Assembly: GCA_027023805.1 (NCBI GenBank)
Contig: JALVUF010000046.1
Location: 1 to 64,000, forward strand
DNA from: Helicobacteraceae bacterium
GTDB lineage: Bacteria > Campylobacterota > Campylobacteria > Campylobacterales > Sulfurimonadaceae
Reading direction: 5' to 3'
Length of the DNA: 64,000 nt
Positions 44,408 to 54,605 of this stretch are shown piece after piece. Under the pieces are notes generated by a model. The model was not told the DNA's origin. It ran no database searches and saw only the letters and a list, made by a program, of their open reading frames with translations. The position numbers and the translations under genes are program-made. Each line of letters opens with the position of its first letter. Positions within the stretch are counted from its first letter, which is position 1.

Positions 44408-45505
44408 ATGAATTATTATGAAGCTGAGCTGCGCGCGCTTAAAAAGTCTAATCGTTTTCGTAAGAGAGTTTTGGTTGATTACTCAGTTAGAGATTTTGCA
44501 TCTAACGACTATCTGGGGCTGTCTAAAAACAAGGAGATGCACGCTTTTACATGTAAACAACTAGCGTCAAGCCCGTTGCACAGTCCGACATCCTCCATGT
44601 TAATAAACGGGTACCATCAGATACACAAAGATTTTGAGAAATTGTTGTGCAAATTAAACAGGTTTGAAGATGCCATAGTTATGGGAAGCGGTTTTGTGGC
44701 AAATATAGCACTTATCGAGAGCTTGGTCAGAAAAAACGATACATTATTTATTGATGAAAAGTTTCATGCCTCAGGAATGCTCATTGCGAGGCTAGAGTAT
44801 TTACATGTAAAGGTGTTTCATCACAACGATGCGGATGAGCTAAACCGACTCCTTTGCGCATCTAAAGCCAAGAGAAATATTGTAGCTGTCGAGGGTGTGT
44901 ATTCGATGGAGGGAGATCTGCTAAATAAAGAGATTTTTAATATTTGTGATGATCATGACGCCATATTAATCGTTGATGAAGCTCACAGCAGTGGAGTTGT
45001 TGGAGAGAATTTATTGGGGGTCTTTGAGCTTTTTGATATACATGTAAAACCAAATTATATAAAAATGGGCACGCTAGGCAAAGCATACGGCAGTTTTGGC
45101 GCATATATTTTATCATCTTCGCATATTATTGAATATCTGATAAACAGAGCCAAACCGATCATATATGCCACGGCGCTTTCACTATATGATACACTTTTAG
45201 CACACAATAATTTAGAGTATATTATAAAAAACAAACAGAGTATAACAAAAGAGCTAAATATCAGACGTAAAATGGCAAAGGAGCTTTTGGGAATTGAGAG
45301 TAAATCTATGATTATCTGTATCTCTGTGGGTAATAATCAACAAGTTATGCAGATTCAATCACAGCTCAGGGGTATGGGGTTTGCTATAGGTGCGATAAGG
45401 CAACCGACAGTTTCCAAAGCTATTTTGAGAATCATACCAAACCTCTCTCAAAGCGCGGATGATTTTTTAGAGCTTTGTAGGTGTATAAGCACTCAAAATG
45501 GATGA
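44408..45505 (+). CDS. 8-amino-7-oxononanoate synthase-like PLP enzyme
   Basis: This 365-residue fold type I PLP enzyme of the alpha-oxoamine synthase family (BioF, Kbl, HemA) would condense an acyl thioester with an amino acid, BioF being a biotin precursor step. The sequence shows SNDYLGLSKNKEM, PLHSPTSSMLINGYH, LIVDEAHSSGVVG and the PLP lysine in MGTLGKAYGSFGAYI (Lys225). A BioF role is preferred, but Kbl (glycine C-acetyltransferase) cannot be excluded. The bioF-like then PBP1A order matches H. pylori as I recall it. Confidence 0.82.
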   Translation: MNYYEAELRALKKSNRFRKRVLVDYSVRDFASNDYLGLSKNKEMHAFTCKQLASSPLHSPTSSMLINGYHQIHKDFEKLLCKLNRFEDAIVMGSGFVANIALIESLVRKNDTLFIDEKFHASGMLIARLEYLHVKVFHHNDADELNRLLCASKAKRNIVAVEGVYSMEGDLLNKEIFNICDDHDAILIVDEAHSSGVVGENLLGVFELFDIHVKPNYIKMGTLGKAYGSFGAYILSSSHIIEYLINRAKPIIYATALSLYDTLLAHNNLEYIIKNKQSITKELNIRRKMAKELLGIESKSMIICISVGNNQQVMQIQSQLRGMGFAIGAIRQPTVSKAILRIIPNLSQSADDFLELCRCISTQNG

Positions 45506-45542
45506 TATATTTATAATATATATTAGACAAGATTGCAAAATC

Positions 45543-45551
45543 TGGTACAAT
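45543..45551 (+). promoter_or_regulatory. Extended -10 promoter for PBP1A
   Basis: TGGTACAAT is an extended -10 (TG, one base, TACAAT) about 80 nt before the PBP1A start. An AGATT-GCAA-AATCT inverted repeat (45530-45543) abuts it. The other bases of the 127-nt gap hold no frame of note. Confidence 0.4.
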
Positions 45552-45632
45552 GGCATCCGCATTAGAAACTTTATGGCAGATATATAAAAAACTATGGATT
45601 AACGCTAACCGTATTGATAGGAATTTGAAAAG

Positions 45633-47573
45633 ATGAGAAAAATCTTTATTTTTGTAGTCGTTATAATTATTATAATGCCTTTGGCTGTAGTATTATATTA
45701 TGCTACTACTTTTAACTACAATTTAAACAAAGTTATCCATTATAATCCTCAGTTAACTACAACGATTTATGATACAAACGGTAAAAAAATTGCCAATCTG
45801 TTTGGCAAGCAAGATAGATTTTATGTTTCGTTTGACAAGATACCGGCACGCATGATAGAGGCTATTGTAGCCACAGAAGATACAACATTTTTTGAAAATC
45901 CAGGTATCAATATATCGGCGATGTTTAGAGCTTTAATCAAAGATTTAAGAGCTCATAAAATTATTGAGGGAGCAAGTACGTTAACTCAGCAGTTAATCAA
46001 AAATGTTTTATTAACTCCTAAAAAAACTATTTCACGAAAAATACATGGTATTATCTCCGCGCTTTTGCTTGAAAGAAGCCTGAGTAAAGATCAGATAATA
46101 ACTAGGTATTTAAATCAAGTTTATCTGGGTCATGGTTATTACGGTATTAAAACAGCCGCACTTGGATATTTTCATAAATCATTACAGGATTTATCATTAA
46201 AAGAGATAGCTATTTTAGCCGGATTACCGCAGGCACCAAGCTTTTATTGCCCTACAAAAAATTATCAAATCTCATTAGCACGCGCCAATCATGTTTTGCA
46301 AAGAATGTATGATTTGGGCTGGATTAATAAACAAACTTACGATAAAGAACTAAAAGCGCAGCCAAAAGTTTATAATACCTCATTGACGCAAAATAAAGCA
46401 CCTTATGTCGTGGATGAGGTTGTGCGAAGGTTAAAAGGCATTATCCCAAATATAAAAACGGGCGGGTATAAAATCTACACGACTATCAATTTAAAGCTGC
46501 AAAAAAATGCAAGAGATGCACTGCTTTATGCTTACAATAGAACATTAAAACGACTTCATAGAGAATATCATGATGCCAACACCTCCGAGTTAAACGGCGC
46601 AATGGTTAGTCTAAATCCAAAAAATGGTCATATATTAGCTCTTGTCGGCGGTATTAATTATTATAAAAGTTCTTATGACAGAGCGGTTATGGCGCAAAGA
46701 CAGCCCGGTTCGGCGTTTAAACCGTTTATTTATCAAACGGCGATAGACCTTGGATATTCAGGTGCGTCACTTTTGCCTGATGTTGCCAGAAGTTATGATT
46801 ATGATGCAAACGGTACTGTTATTAAGTGGCAGCCGCAAAACTATGAAAGAAATTATGAAGGATTAATCACGCTACGTGAAGCTCTTATTCATTCAAAAAA
46901 CTTAGCTACGATTAATCTTGTTATGCAGATAGGTTTGCCTGAGATGATACGGCATTTGCAAAATTTTGGTATAAAAAATATCCCAAATAACTTAACGCTG
47001 GCTTTAGGGTCTATCACCCTGACCCCTCTTGAGATGGCACATTATTATACCTCATTTGCAAATCATGGTATTCAAACTACGCCGATATTGATAACTAAAG
47101 TAATTAAAAACGGAGAGATTGTATATCAAAACCAGGCTAAGCATAGATATATAACATCCCCGCAGCAGACTTTTATACTTACAACTATTTTAGAAGATGT
47201 TATAAAATACGGGACAGGCGGGTACGCATATACAAAAGGAATACAATTAGCCGGTAAAACCGGTACGACAAATAATGATGTGGATGGTTGGTTTTGCGGG
47301 TATTCTCCAACTATCGAGACTATTGTATGGTTTGGAAATAATAATAACAAACCCATGTACCCGGGAGAGACGGGGGGAAGAGTTTCCGCACCCGCATTTC
47401 ATTATTTTTATAAAAAACTGATTCAAGATTATCCGCAAGTTCAAAGAAAGTTTATACAGCCGCCGGGTATTATTAAAGTAAAAATAAGGGGTAAAATGGA
47501 GTATTTTAGCCATATCTCAAAACCGCCAAAAACCTCAGGGATAAAACAGCAGGAAAATCAGTTAATTTTTTAG
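45633..47573 (+). CDS. mrcA: Class A penicillin-binding protein 1A
   Basis: This 646-residue bifunctional peptidoglycan synthase is anchored by one N-terminal helix (about 5-27). The glycosyltransferase (GT51) domain shows ATEDTTFFENPGI with the catalytic Glu, EGASTLTQQLIKN and RYLNQVYLGHGYYGI. The transpeptidase domain has the active-site Ser360 in QPGSAFKPF, HSKN as second motif and KTGTTNNDVDGWFCG as third. Shorter than E. coli PBP1A, as usual in this phylum. Its stop is 3 nt from the end of the convergent leuA. Confidence 0.95.
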   Translation: MRKIFIFVVVIIIIMPLAVVLYYATTFNYNLNKVIHYNPQLTTTIYDTNGKKIANLFGKQDRFYVSFDKIPARMIEAIVATEDTTFFENPGINISAMFRALIKDLRAHKIIEGASTLTQQLIKNVLLTPKKTISRKIHGIISALLLERSLSKDQIITRYLNQVYLGHGYYGIKTAALGYFHKSLQDLSLKEIAILAGLPQAPSFYCPTKNYQISLARANHVLQRMYDLGWINKQTYDKELKAQPKVYNTSLTQNKAPYVVDEVVRRLKGIIPNIKTGGYKIYTTINLKLQKNARDALLYAYNRTLKRLHREYHDANTSELNGAMVSLNPKNGHILALVGGINYYKSSYDRAVMAQRQPGSAFKPFIYQTAIDLGYSGASLLPDVARSYDYDANGTVIKWQPQNYERNYEGLITLREALIHSKNLATINLVMQIGLPEMIRHLQNFGIKNIPNNLTLALGSITLTPLEMAHYYTSFANHGIQTTPILITKVIKNGEIVYQNQAKHRYITSPQQTFILTTILEDVIKYGTGGYAYTKGIQLAGKTGTTNNDVDGWFCGYSPTIETIVWFGNNNNKPMYPGETGGRVSAPAFHYFYKKLIQDYPQVQRKFIQPPGIIKVKIRGKMEYFSHISKPPKTSGIKQQENQLIF

Positions 47574-47576
47574 AGC

Positions 47577-49241
47577 TTATGAAAAAGCTCTGTTTAGCGC
47601 GCAAAATAAAGCCTTGATGGAAGCTATGGTGATATTGCTGTCAATACCGACACCAAAGTATGTATCCATCTGTGGGGTTTGTATCTCTATGTACGCAACA
47701 GCATCGGCAGAGCTTTGCTCTCCTCGTGAATGCTCTGAATATGATTTTATAGAAAATTCATGTTTATACTCTTTTGTGAGTGCATTTTTGCATGCATCAA
47801 TAGGTCCGTTTCCCTTACCTTTAGATATGATTTGCTTGTTATTGTACATGTAAATAAGTTCGCATTGCGTTATGTCGTTTGCTTGCGTTTTGCTAATAGT
47901 AAAATTAACCAATTCTAAATCATTTTTTATTTGCAGGTATGTTTTATTAAATATAGTAACGATTTCATTGCTTGCTAACTCCCTGCCTAATTCATCCGTC
48001 ACTCCTTGAATAATTCTGCCAAACTCAGGATGCATCTTTTTTGGAAGCTGATAGCCAAATTCATGCTCAAGCACATAAGCAACCCCGCCTTTGCCCGATT
48101 GTGAATTGATGCGTATAATATCTTCATACGTACGCCCTACATCTGCCGGGTCAATGGGGAGGTACGGCACTTCCCATTTTGGATCTGTTTTTAGTTTTTG
48201 AAAAGCCAAACCTTTATTTATAGCATCTTGATGTGAACCGGAGAATGCGGTATAAACCAATTTTCCTACATACGGATGTCTGCAGTGAGTGTTAATTTCT
48301 GTGCACTCTTCGACAGTTTTTACAACCTTGTCGATATTTGCAAAATCCAAATGAGTATCAACTCCTTGCGTTGTCATGTTAAGAGCCAGCGTTATGATAT
48401 CTACGTTTCCTGTCCTCTCACCGTTACTTAAAAGCGTTCCCTCAACCCTGTCGGCTCCGGCTAAAAGCGCAAGTTCAGTAGCTGCTACGCTTGTGCCTCT
48501 GTCGTTGTGTGTGTGAGTTGAGATAAGGATATGTTCACGGTCATTAAGATGCCTGCCCATCCATTCTATCTGATCGGCATATATATTTGGTGTGGCAGCT
48601 TCAACGGTAGCTGGGAGGTTGATAATTACCGGCCGCTCTTTGCTAATGCCCCATCTTTTTGTAACTTCGTTACATATTTTAGCGGCAAACTCAAGTTCTG
48701 TACCGGTAAAGCTCTCGGGAGAGTACTCAAGTATAATCTCGCCATCATGAGCGGCGGCATATTTTTTAACTAAATCAACTCCTTTTAAGGCTAAACTGAT
48801 TATCTCCTCTTGCGATTTTTGAAATACGATTTTTCTCTGCGCTATTGATGTAGAGTTGTATAAATGCACAATTGCCTTTTTTGCACCTTTTAGCGCATCA
48901 AAAGTCTTTTGTATAAGATGTTCTCTTGCTTGCACCAGCACCTGAATGGTAACATCGCCGGGTATAAGATTGTTGTCAATAAGATGTCGTAAAAAGTCAA
49001 ATTCTACTTTTGATGCTGATGGAAATCCTATCTCTATATGCTTAAAGCCAATATCTAGTAAAAGTGAAAAGAGTTTTAATTTTTTATCTAAATCCATAGG
49101 TGTTATAAGTGCCTGATTTCCATCTCTTAGATCAACGCTACACCAAATTGGTGCTTTTGTGATGGTATTTGAAGGCCACTGTCTATCCGGTAAATCTATT
49201 TTTGGGTATGGGTTATATTTACCCTTTGGTATGTTTTTCAT
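47577..49241 (-). CDS. leuA: 2-isopropylmalate synthase, long (LeuA2) type
   Basis: This is the first committed enzyme of leucine synthesis, condensing acetyl-CoA with 2-oxoisovalerate. The protein has 554 residues. The catalytic barrel shows WCSVDLRDGNQALITPMDLDKK (metal and substrate), HIEIGFPSA and STHTHNDRGTSVAATELALLAGADRVEGTLLSNGERTGN. The N-terminal KYNPYPKIDLPDRQWPS lead and the C-terminal regulatory domain match the long, actinobacterial-type LeuA2 rather than the shorter LeuA1. A TATAAT lies 34 nt upstream. Confidence 0.94.
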   Translation of the reverse strand: MKNIPKGKYNPYPKIDLPDRQWPSNTITKAPIWCSVDLRDGNQALITPMDLDKKLKLFSLLLDIGFKHIEIGFPSASKVEFDFLRHLIDNNLIPGDVTIQVLVQAREHLIQKTFDALKGAKKAIVHLYNSTSIAQRKIVFQKSQEEIISLALKGVDLVKKYAAAHDGEIILEYSPESFTGTELEFAAKICNEVTKRWGISKERPVIINLPATVEAATPNIYADQIEWMGRHLNDREHILISTHTHNDRGTSVAATELALLAGADRVEGTLLSNGERTGNVDIITLALNMTTQGVDTHLDFANIDKVVKTVEECTEINTHCRHPYVGKLVYTAFSGSHQDAINKGLAFQKLKTDPKWEVPYLPIDPADVGRTYEDIIRINSQSGKGGVAYVLEHEFGYQLPKKMHPEFGRIIQGVTDELGRELASNEIVTIFNKTYLQIKNDLELVNFTISKTQANDITQCELIYMYNNKQIISKGKGNGPIDACKNALTKEYKHEFSIKSYSEHSRGEQSSADAVAYIEIQTPQMDTYFGVGIDSNITIASIKALFCALNRAFS

Positions 49242-49274
49242 TTAAAAAACCCTTTTTTTGAGTTAAGTTACGCA

Positions 49275-49280
49275 ATTATA
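49275..49280 (-). promoter_or_regulatory. -10 box for leuA
   Basis: TATAAT on the minus strand is 33 nt before the leuA start codon, in the 41-nt gap after the DUF255 gene. A weak AAAGGG ribosome site follows. Confidence 0.45.
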
Positions 49281-49282
49281 AC

Positions 49283-51304
49283 TTATTTTGTGTACTTTGA
49301 CGCAATGGCTTTAATGATATTATCTGCATTTTTGCTATATGCAAAACAGTTGTTTACCATGCAGGCCATATATTTTGCATTATTAGTTGCTTTATATAAC
49401 ACAAGAGGGTATCTATTTTTTAATTTGTATTTTAAAATTTTCAATTTGGTTTTTGTAGCTTTTATGCCGATAAAACCTTTTTTATATTTTTCATATTCAA
49501 TAACTGTCTGTGGAATCAACCAAGTATATCTGTTTAATAATAGTGAATTTTTAACAAAGATCGTTTTAGCCATATTTTGATACGATAAGTTTTCTCGTAA
49601 AATGGCGAGTTTTAATAAATTATCTATCATGACAGCTAATGGACTTACATGTGCATTATTAAAAAGTGTTGCTTTTATTTTGAACGGCTTGATTGCGATA
49701 TACCAGATATGATGTTTGTAAAATTTTCTTATAGCTTGTTTTATTAAAGTATCGGCTAGAGTTAGATATTTGCTTGTCAAACTTTTTTCATAACCTGTTA
49801 TAAGAGTTTGGATTAAAAATGAATAATCCTCCAGATTTGCTTTTATGTGTGGTACGTATGTGCCTATTTTTTCATGATAGAGTGTGTGCTTTATATATAC
49901 CGCACTGATTAAACAATCTAGAGACTTTATCGCTATGTCTTGATAATGACGGTTTAAATCACCCGCCAAAAAAAGCGACTTAATATATAAAGAGTTCCAT
50001 GACGTTAATATTTTTTTATCAACAAAAGGATAAGGGTGCTTTCTTCTTAGTGCTAAAAGTATCTTTTTAACCAAGGCGATATCAGGCGGTTTTTTAATAA
50101 AAGGATTGATATAGATGTTGCTTTGATTATCTTTAAAATCACCGTTTTTGGTAATACCGAGATAGGCAAGTGTTGTTTTTATATTTTTTATGTCATGTGA
50201 AGATAATGCTCTTTTAGCGTTGTTGTAGGTGAAAAGATAGTATGCTCCTTCTTGGAGCTGTTTTGTTTTAGGATTATAGCTGTCTGCGTCAGTTGCGCTG
50301 AAATAGAGATTATTTTTTTGAAATCTTCTTTGCATAAAAGCTATTGTTTGTTTGATTACATGTAGGTATAATGGTTTTTTAGTAATACCATAGGCCTTGA
50401 TGTAATCTTGCAGTAGTCCTGCATTTGTATATAGCATCTTTTCAAAATGCGGATCAATCCATCTCTCATCAGTAGTATATCGAAAAAATCCGCCACTTAA
50501 TTGGTCATATATACCACCCTTTGCCATTGTGCTGAGCATAGAAGTTGCTAAATGAAGCGCTTTTGCATTTTTTGATGTCTGATAGATAAAGATTAGAGCA
50601 TTGATAGTGCTTGCATGCGGAAACTTTGGTTCTATATTTATGCCGGGATTGTTTTTATCATACTGTTTGTTTATACCTTTTAAAAATAATGATGCTATAG
50701 ATGATGTTATTTTTGTTGTAGGCAGGCCGCTATCTTTTGATATCATGCTTTGAAGCTGCACAATTTTTTTTGCAGCATCTTTAATTTTGCTATTGTTGTA
50801 TCGGTGTAGTTTTACAAAATATTGCAACAATGGCAACAATCCAATATATCCGTCTTTAGATTGTCTGGGCAAATAAGTAGCGGTAAAAAAAGGCTTTGCA
50901 TTTGGCGTCAAAAAAACAGTTAAAGGCCATCCGCCACTACGTTTGTGCATCATTGTGTAGATGGATTGAAAATGTCTATCAATGTCCGGTCTTTGTTCTT
51001 TATCTACGGCGATAGATATATAATACTTATTTAAAATCTTAGCCACTTTTAAATTTGAAAAAGATTGCCGCTCCATCTCATGACACCAGTGACATGTGCT
51101 GTATCCTATAGATAAAAATATAAGCTTATGTTCATGTTTTGCTAAAGCAAATGCCCCTTTATCCCACGTATGCCAATGAATTGGGTTGTGTGCATGTTGT
51201 AGTAAATAGGATGATTTGGAATGGATTAATGAGTTTGTGTAAGTATATGTTTTTGCTTCAAGACTAAAGATAAAAAAGACAAGCAGCGGGATAATTCTTA
51301 TCAT
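49283..51304 (-). CDS. Exported thioredoxin-domain protein (DUF255, YyaL/SSP411-like)
   Basis: The longest frame starts at 51388 inside porB, but ATG 51304 is preferred because it begins a signal peptide (residues 1-17, ending SLEA). The 673-residue protein starts with the family motif [17 protein letters not shown], then a thioredoxin-like domain with CHWC (Cys71-Cys74) and [12 protein letters not shown], then an alpha/alpha-barrel-like region with [30 protein letters not shown]. Most family members have no signal peptide, so export is unusual. It is 31 nt downstream of porB and may be read with it. The function is unknown. Confidence 0.82.
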   Translation of the reverse strand: MIRIIPLLVFFIFSLEAKTYTYTNSLIHSKSSYLLQHAHNPIHWHTWDKGAFALAKHEHKLIFLSIGYSTCHWCHEMERQSFSNLKVAKILNKYYISIAVDKEQRPDIDRHFQSIYTMMHKRSGGWPLTVFLTPNAKPFFTATYLPRQSKDGYIGLLPLLQYFVKLHRYNNSKIKDAAKKIVQLQSMISKDSGLPTTKITSSIASLFLKGINKQYDKNNPGINIEPKFPHASTINALIFIYQTSKNAKALHLATSMLSTMAKGGIYDQLSGGFFRYTTDERWIDPHFEKMLYTNAGLLQDYIKAYGITKKPLYLHVIKQTIAFMQRRFQKNNLYFSATDADSYNPKTKQLQEGAYYLFTYNNAKRALSSHDIKNIKTTLAYLGITKNGDFKDNQSNIYINPFIKKPPDIALVKKILLALRRKHPYPFVDKKILTSWNSLYIKSLFLAGDLNRHYQDIAIKSLDCLISAVYIKHTLYHEKIGTYVPHIKANLEDYSFLIQTLITGYEKSLTSKYLTLADTLIKQAIRKFYKHHIWYIAIKPFKIKATLFNNAHVSPLAVMIDNLLKLAILRENLSYQNMAKTIFVKNSLLLNRYTWLIPQTVIEYEKYKKGFIGIKATKTKLKILKYKLKNRYPLVLYKATNNAKYMACMVNNCFAYSKNADNIIKAIASKYTK

Positions 51305-51335
51305 CAAGTCTGCTTGTTTTTGTATATCACAAGAG

Positions 51336-52292
51336 TTAAACTCTTGCCTCTTCACGCCTTTGTAGAGACTCCCAAGTAGCATCGACACGATCTTGCCACT
51401 CTTTTATCATATGCTTATACTCAGCCTTAAACAGATGTTTAAAACGGCCTTGCGCAGCCAGATACTCCTCAACAGGAACTTTATGTTTTGGGCGATATGT
51501 AATATTTAATTCATGACCGTCAATTATCTCATAAAGAGGAAATACAAGAGAGTCTGTAGCTAAATCAGATATCATCATTGTATCTTTTGGATCAAATTTC
51601 CACTCCGTAGTACATGGACTCATAGCATTAATAAAAACAGGACCTTCAACATTTAAACCATGTTGAATCTTTTTGACCATATCCTTCCATTTATTTGGTG
51701 CAACTTGTGCAGAATACGGTATATTATGTGCCGCCATAATAGCAACCATATCTTTTTTATTTTTTTTCTCACCGTAGCTTTTTCGTCCGGCCGGTGAGGT
51801 TGTAGCACTGGCACCTATTGGAGTAGCACTTGAGCGCTGACCTCCGGTATTTGCGTAAACCTCGTTATCAAGCACGATATACATCATGTCATGTCCACGT
51901 TCCATACATCCTGAAATCCATTGAAATCCAATATCGTAAGATGCTCCATCACCACCAAATGCCACAAATTTTGTACTTCTGTCAGGTTGTTTTAGGCGAC
52001 CTTTTTTCTTAAGCGCCTGATACATAGCTTCAGCTCCGGCAACGGCAGTAGAGCCGTTTTCAAAACCTATGTGTATCCAAGATGCATCCCATGATGTATA
52101 TGGATACACAGCTGTACAAACTTCCAAACAACCTGTTGAAGATGCTAAAATCAAGTCATCATTTGTTGCATTTAAAACTTCACGAACAATAATAGAGTGT
52201 GCGCAACCCGGACAAAGAAGGTTTGCACCCTCAAAACGATCTGCCGATGTTGAGAACTCCTTTAAGTTTTTTATTTTTTTCACTTCACCCAT
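51336..52292 (-). CDS. porB: Pyruvate:ferredoxin oxidoreductase beta subunit
   Basis: This is the thiamine diphosphate and Fe-S subunit of the four-subunit enzyme interconverting pyruvate and acetyl-CoA plus CO2 with ferredoxin/flavodoxin. In reductive-TCA autotrophs of this phylum it can run in the carboxylating direction. It has 318 residues. Cysteines in LLCPGCAHS and SSTGCLEV serve the [4Fe-4S] cluster, and the ThDP motif is [20 protein letters not shown] to [10 protein letters not shown]. It is the last subunit of the porC-D-A-B operon. Confidence 0.96.
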   Translation of the reverse strand: MGEVKKIKNLKEFSTSADRFEGANLLCPGCAHSIIVREVLNATNDDLILASSTGCLEVCTAVYPYTSWDASWIHIGFENGSTAVAGAEAMYQALKKKGRLKQPDRSTKFVAFGGDGASYDIGFQWISGCMERGHDMMYIVLDNEVYANTGGQRSSATPIGASATTSPAGRKSYGEKKNKKDMVAIMAAHNIPYSAQVAPNKWKDMVKKIQHGLNVEGPVFINAMSPCTTEWKFDPKDTMMISDLATDSLVFPLYEIIDGHELNITYRPKHKVPVEEYLAAQGRFKHLFKAEYKHMIKEWQDRVDATWESLQRREEARV

Positions 52293-52301
52293 AAGAATCT
52301 C

Positions 52302-53525
52302 CTATAAAAATGCCAGTTTCGGACCGCGAACACCGATAAACTGCTGTAACTGAGTTGTAACTTTTCCTGCATCCGCATTAACCTTAAGCTCTTTAAATAG
52401 ATCTCTTAAATGCTCTTTAGTTAAGTCACGTCCGCCTAAACCATATACATAACCGGATAATGCTGCTTTGGTATCTGTGTTAAAGAGTGCGCCTGCTATT
52501 TCGTTAAAAAGCATTCCGGGCGCTCCATTTGGAGATGAACGGTCAAGTGCTCCTATGGCTTTGAGGTCTTTTAAGGCATCAATAACCTCTTTAAAAGGAA
52601 ATGGGCGTATAACTCTGATCCCGACTACACCTACTTTCATTCCTTGGTCTCTTAATTCCTGTGCCACTTCACATGCGGTTTCAACAGAAGATCCCATACA
52701 CACAACCGCAACTTCCGCATCATCCATGTTGTATTGCTCAACCATGTTGTATTTGCGTCCGGTTAATTTTTCAAAAGCATCAAATGCCTCGTGAATTCTT
52801 GGGACTACATTTAACATTAAATCTCTGTGCTGTCTTGCTTTATGCTCAAAGTGCCAATCTTCTTCAGCTTGAACACCATGAGTTACAGGGTGATCTAAAT
52901 CAAGCATATCGTTCATCGGCTTAAATTCACCTACAAAATTGTATGCTGCATCGTCAGTTATTGTTTTGACTCCTTGGGCAGTGTGTGATGTTAAAAATCC
53001 ATCCTGATGTACCATAGCCGGAAGCCTGACGCTATGATCTTCTGCCACTTTAAATGCTATAAAATTTAGATCATATGCTTCTTGTGCGTTATAAGCATCA
53101 AATTGAATCCATCCGCTATCACGACCTAGATACATATCTGAATGATCACCGTTTACATTAAGCGGAGCCGCTAAGGCACGGTTTACAACGTTTAAAACGA
53201 TAGGCAGACGCATACCAGATGCCTGGTATAGTGTTTCTACCATAAGAGCGAATCCTTGACTTGACGTGGCAGTAGCCACTCGTCCACCGGCCGCAGAAGC
53301 TCCGATACATCCACTCATTGCAGCATGTTCTGATTCGACCATAACAAACTCACCCTCTATATATCCGTCTGCTAAAAATTTTGCATAACCCTCAACAATT
53401 GGAGTTGACGGAGTAATAGGATAGGCTGCAACAACGTCTATTTGAACCTGTCTCATGGCCTGTGCAACTGCAAGGTTTCCGTCCCATACTTCAATATCAC
53501 GCAATTCTAGTTTATCAAATGCCAT
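52302..53525 (-). CDS. porA: Pyruvate:ferredoxin oxidoreductase alpha subunit
   Basis: This 407-residue subunit carries the pyruvate-binding and ThDP pyrimidine domains. Motifs are AAYPITPSTPIVEGYA at the start, EHAAMSGCIGASAAGGRVATATSSQG, YLGRDSGWIQFDA and GVVGIRVIRPFPFKEVIDAL in the C-terminal transketolase-like part. The gene abuts porD, sharing one base with its stop. Complete. Confidence 0.96.
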   Translation of the reverse strand: MAFDKLELRDIEVWDGNLAVAQAMRQVQIDVVAAYPITPSTPIVEGYAKFLADGYIEGEFVMVESEHAAMSGCIGASAAGGRVATATSSQGFALMVETLYQASGMRLPIVLNVVNRALAAPLNVNGDHSDMYLGRDSGWIQFDAYNAQEAYDLNFIAFKVAEDHSVRLPAMVHQDGFLTSHTAQGVKTITDDAAYNFVGEFKPMNDMLDLDHPVTHGVQAEEDWHFEHKARQHRDLMLNVVPRIHEAFDAFEKLTGRKYNMVEQYNMDDAEVAVVCMGSSVETACEVAQELRDQGMKVGVVGIRVIRPFPFKEVIDALKDLKAIGALDRSSPNGAPGMLFNEIAGALFNTDTKAALSGYVYGLGGRDLTKEHLRDLFKELKVNADAGKVTTQLQQFIGVRGPKLAFL

Positions 53526-53923
53526 TATTTTTCTCCTTCATCTTTACTAGGCCAAGCGGCAAGAGCCTGCTCTTCATCTGTTTGCTCTGAATACATAAGC
53601 AGTGATTTTGGATTTGTAGGGCATACTTCAACGCAAATACCGCAGCCCTTACAATGATCCATATCAATGCCGATCATCTTTTTATCACGGGAGATAATTG
53701 AGATATCGGGACAATATACCCAGCAAAATTGACAGTCTATGCAATAATCTTTATTAAACACGGGTTTTTTGATACGCCAATCGGCAACACTCGCGGTAAA
53801 CGAGTTGTTTGACGAATAATCTCTATCTTCTTGCAGCGTTAACGCAACATCCTTTGCTTCACCGTTAAAAGAACGAAGCATCGCACCTATTTCAAATTCA
53901 TCCCATCCTTGTTCTGCCATCAT
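53525..53923 (-). CDS. porD: Pyruvate:ferredoxin oxidoreductase delta subunit (2[4Fe-4S])
   Basis: This 132-residue ferredoxin-like subunit has two clusters: CIDCQFCWVYCPD and CKGCGICVEVCPTNPKSL. The N-terminal 60 residues are an extension (EFEIGAMLRSF... TASVADWRIKKPVF) common to the Campylobacterota subunit. It passes electrons from the catalytic subunits to the external acceptor. It lies 7 nt after porC. Confidence 0.95.
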   Translation of the reverse strand: MMAEQGWDEFEIGAMLRSFNGEAKDVALTLQEDRDYSSNNSFTASVADWRIKKPVFNKDYCIDCQFCWVYCPDISIISRDKKMIGIDMDHCKGCGICVEVCPTNPKSLLMYSEQTDEEQALAAWPSKDEGEK

Positions 53924-53930
53924 TTACTCC

Positions 53931-54488
53931 TTATTTGACTTCATCATACGCGCGTTGAATTGCAAGCATATTTGCATCAACAATCTTTTGAGGCAATTTT
54001 GCTAAAATACGTTTCATATTCTCTTTAAAAAATTCAATATCGTACATTTTAGAAATTTTCATAAACGCACCAAGCATCGGTGTATTTGGAATAGCGCGTC
54101 CGATAGTCTCTTGCGCTATTTTGATACAATCAACGGTATAAACTTTTTTACCTGCTAATTTTGGTTGAGACTCAATAAGCTCTTTTGTATTCATATGTGT
54201 TGTTATGATATATGTGGTGTTTTCTTTATCATTTATCGTTACATCGGTCGTATATACCAATGCAGGGTCTATAACGAAAATATAATCAGGATTCATATAT
54301 TTTTCATGATTTTTTATTGGCTTTTCATCAACACGGTTATAAGCAGTCATTGCTGCACCGCGTTTTGCAGATCCGTAAAATGCAAAAGCCTGTACTTCTT
54401 TACCTGTTGTCGAAACCACATCGGCCAATCCTTTTGCGCCGGTTACAGCGCCTTGTCCTGCACGGCTGTGCCACCTTATTTCTAGCAT
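53931..54488 (-). CDS. porC: Pyruvate:ferredoxin oxidoreductase gamma subunit
   Basis: This 185-residue subunit opens with LEIRWHSRAGQGAVTGAKGLADV and has FAFYGSAKRGAAMTAYNRV and IPNTPMLGAFMKIS, the gamma-domain signatures (CoA-binding region of POR enzymes). It heads the por operon. The 117-nt gap before it holds an A/T-rich promoter region with TAAAAT-like boxes and an AAGGGG ribosome site. Confidence 0.95.
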   Translation of the reverse strand: MLEIRWHSRAGQGAVTGAKGLADVVSTTGKEVQAFAFYGSAKRGAAMTAYNRVDEKPIKNHEKYMNPDYIFVIDPALVYTTDVTINDKENTTYIITTHMNTKELIESQPKLAGKKVYTVDCIKIAQETIGRAIPNTPMLGAFMKISKMYDIEFFKENMKRILAKLPQKIVDANMLAIQRAYDEVK

Positions 54489-54605
54489 AATTTCCCCTTG
54501 CTCTTAAGATTTAAAAATTATTGTGTGTTATGTATTTTAGGCAACTTGGTCTTAAATACAGCTTGTTTGAGTCATAATATTTTTAAAAGTGATAAAAATC
54601 ATCCT

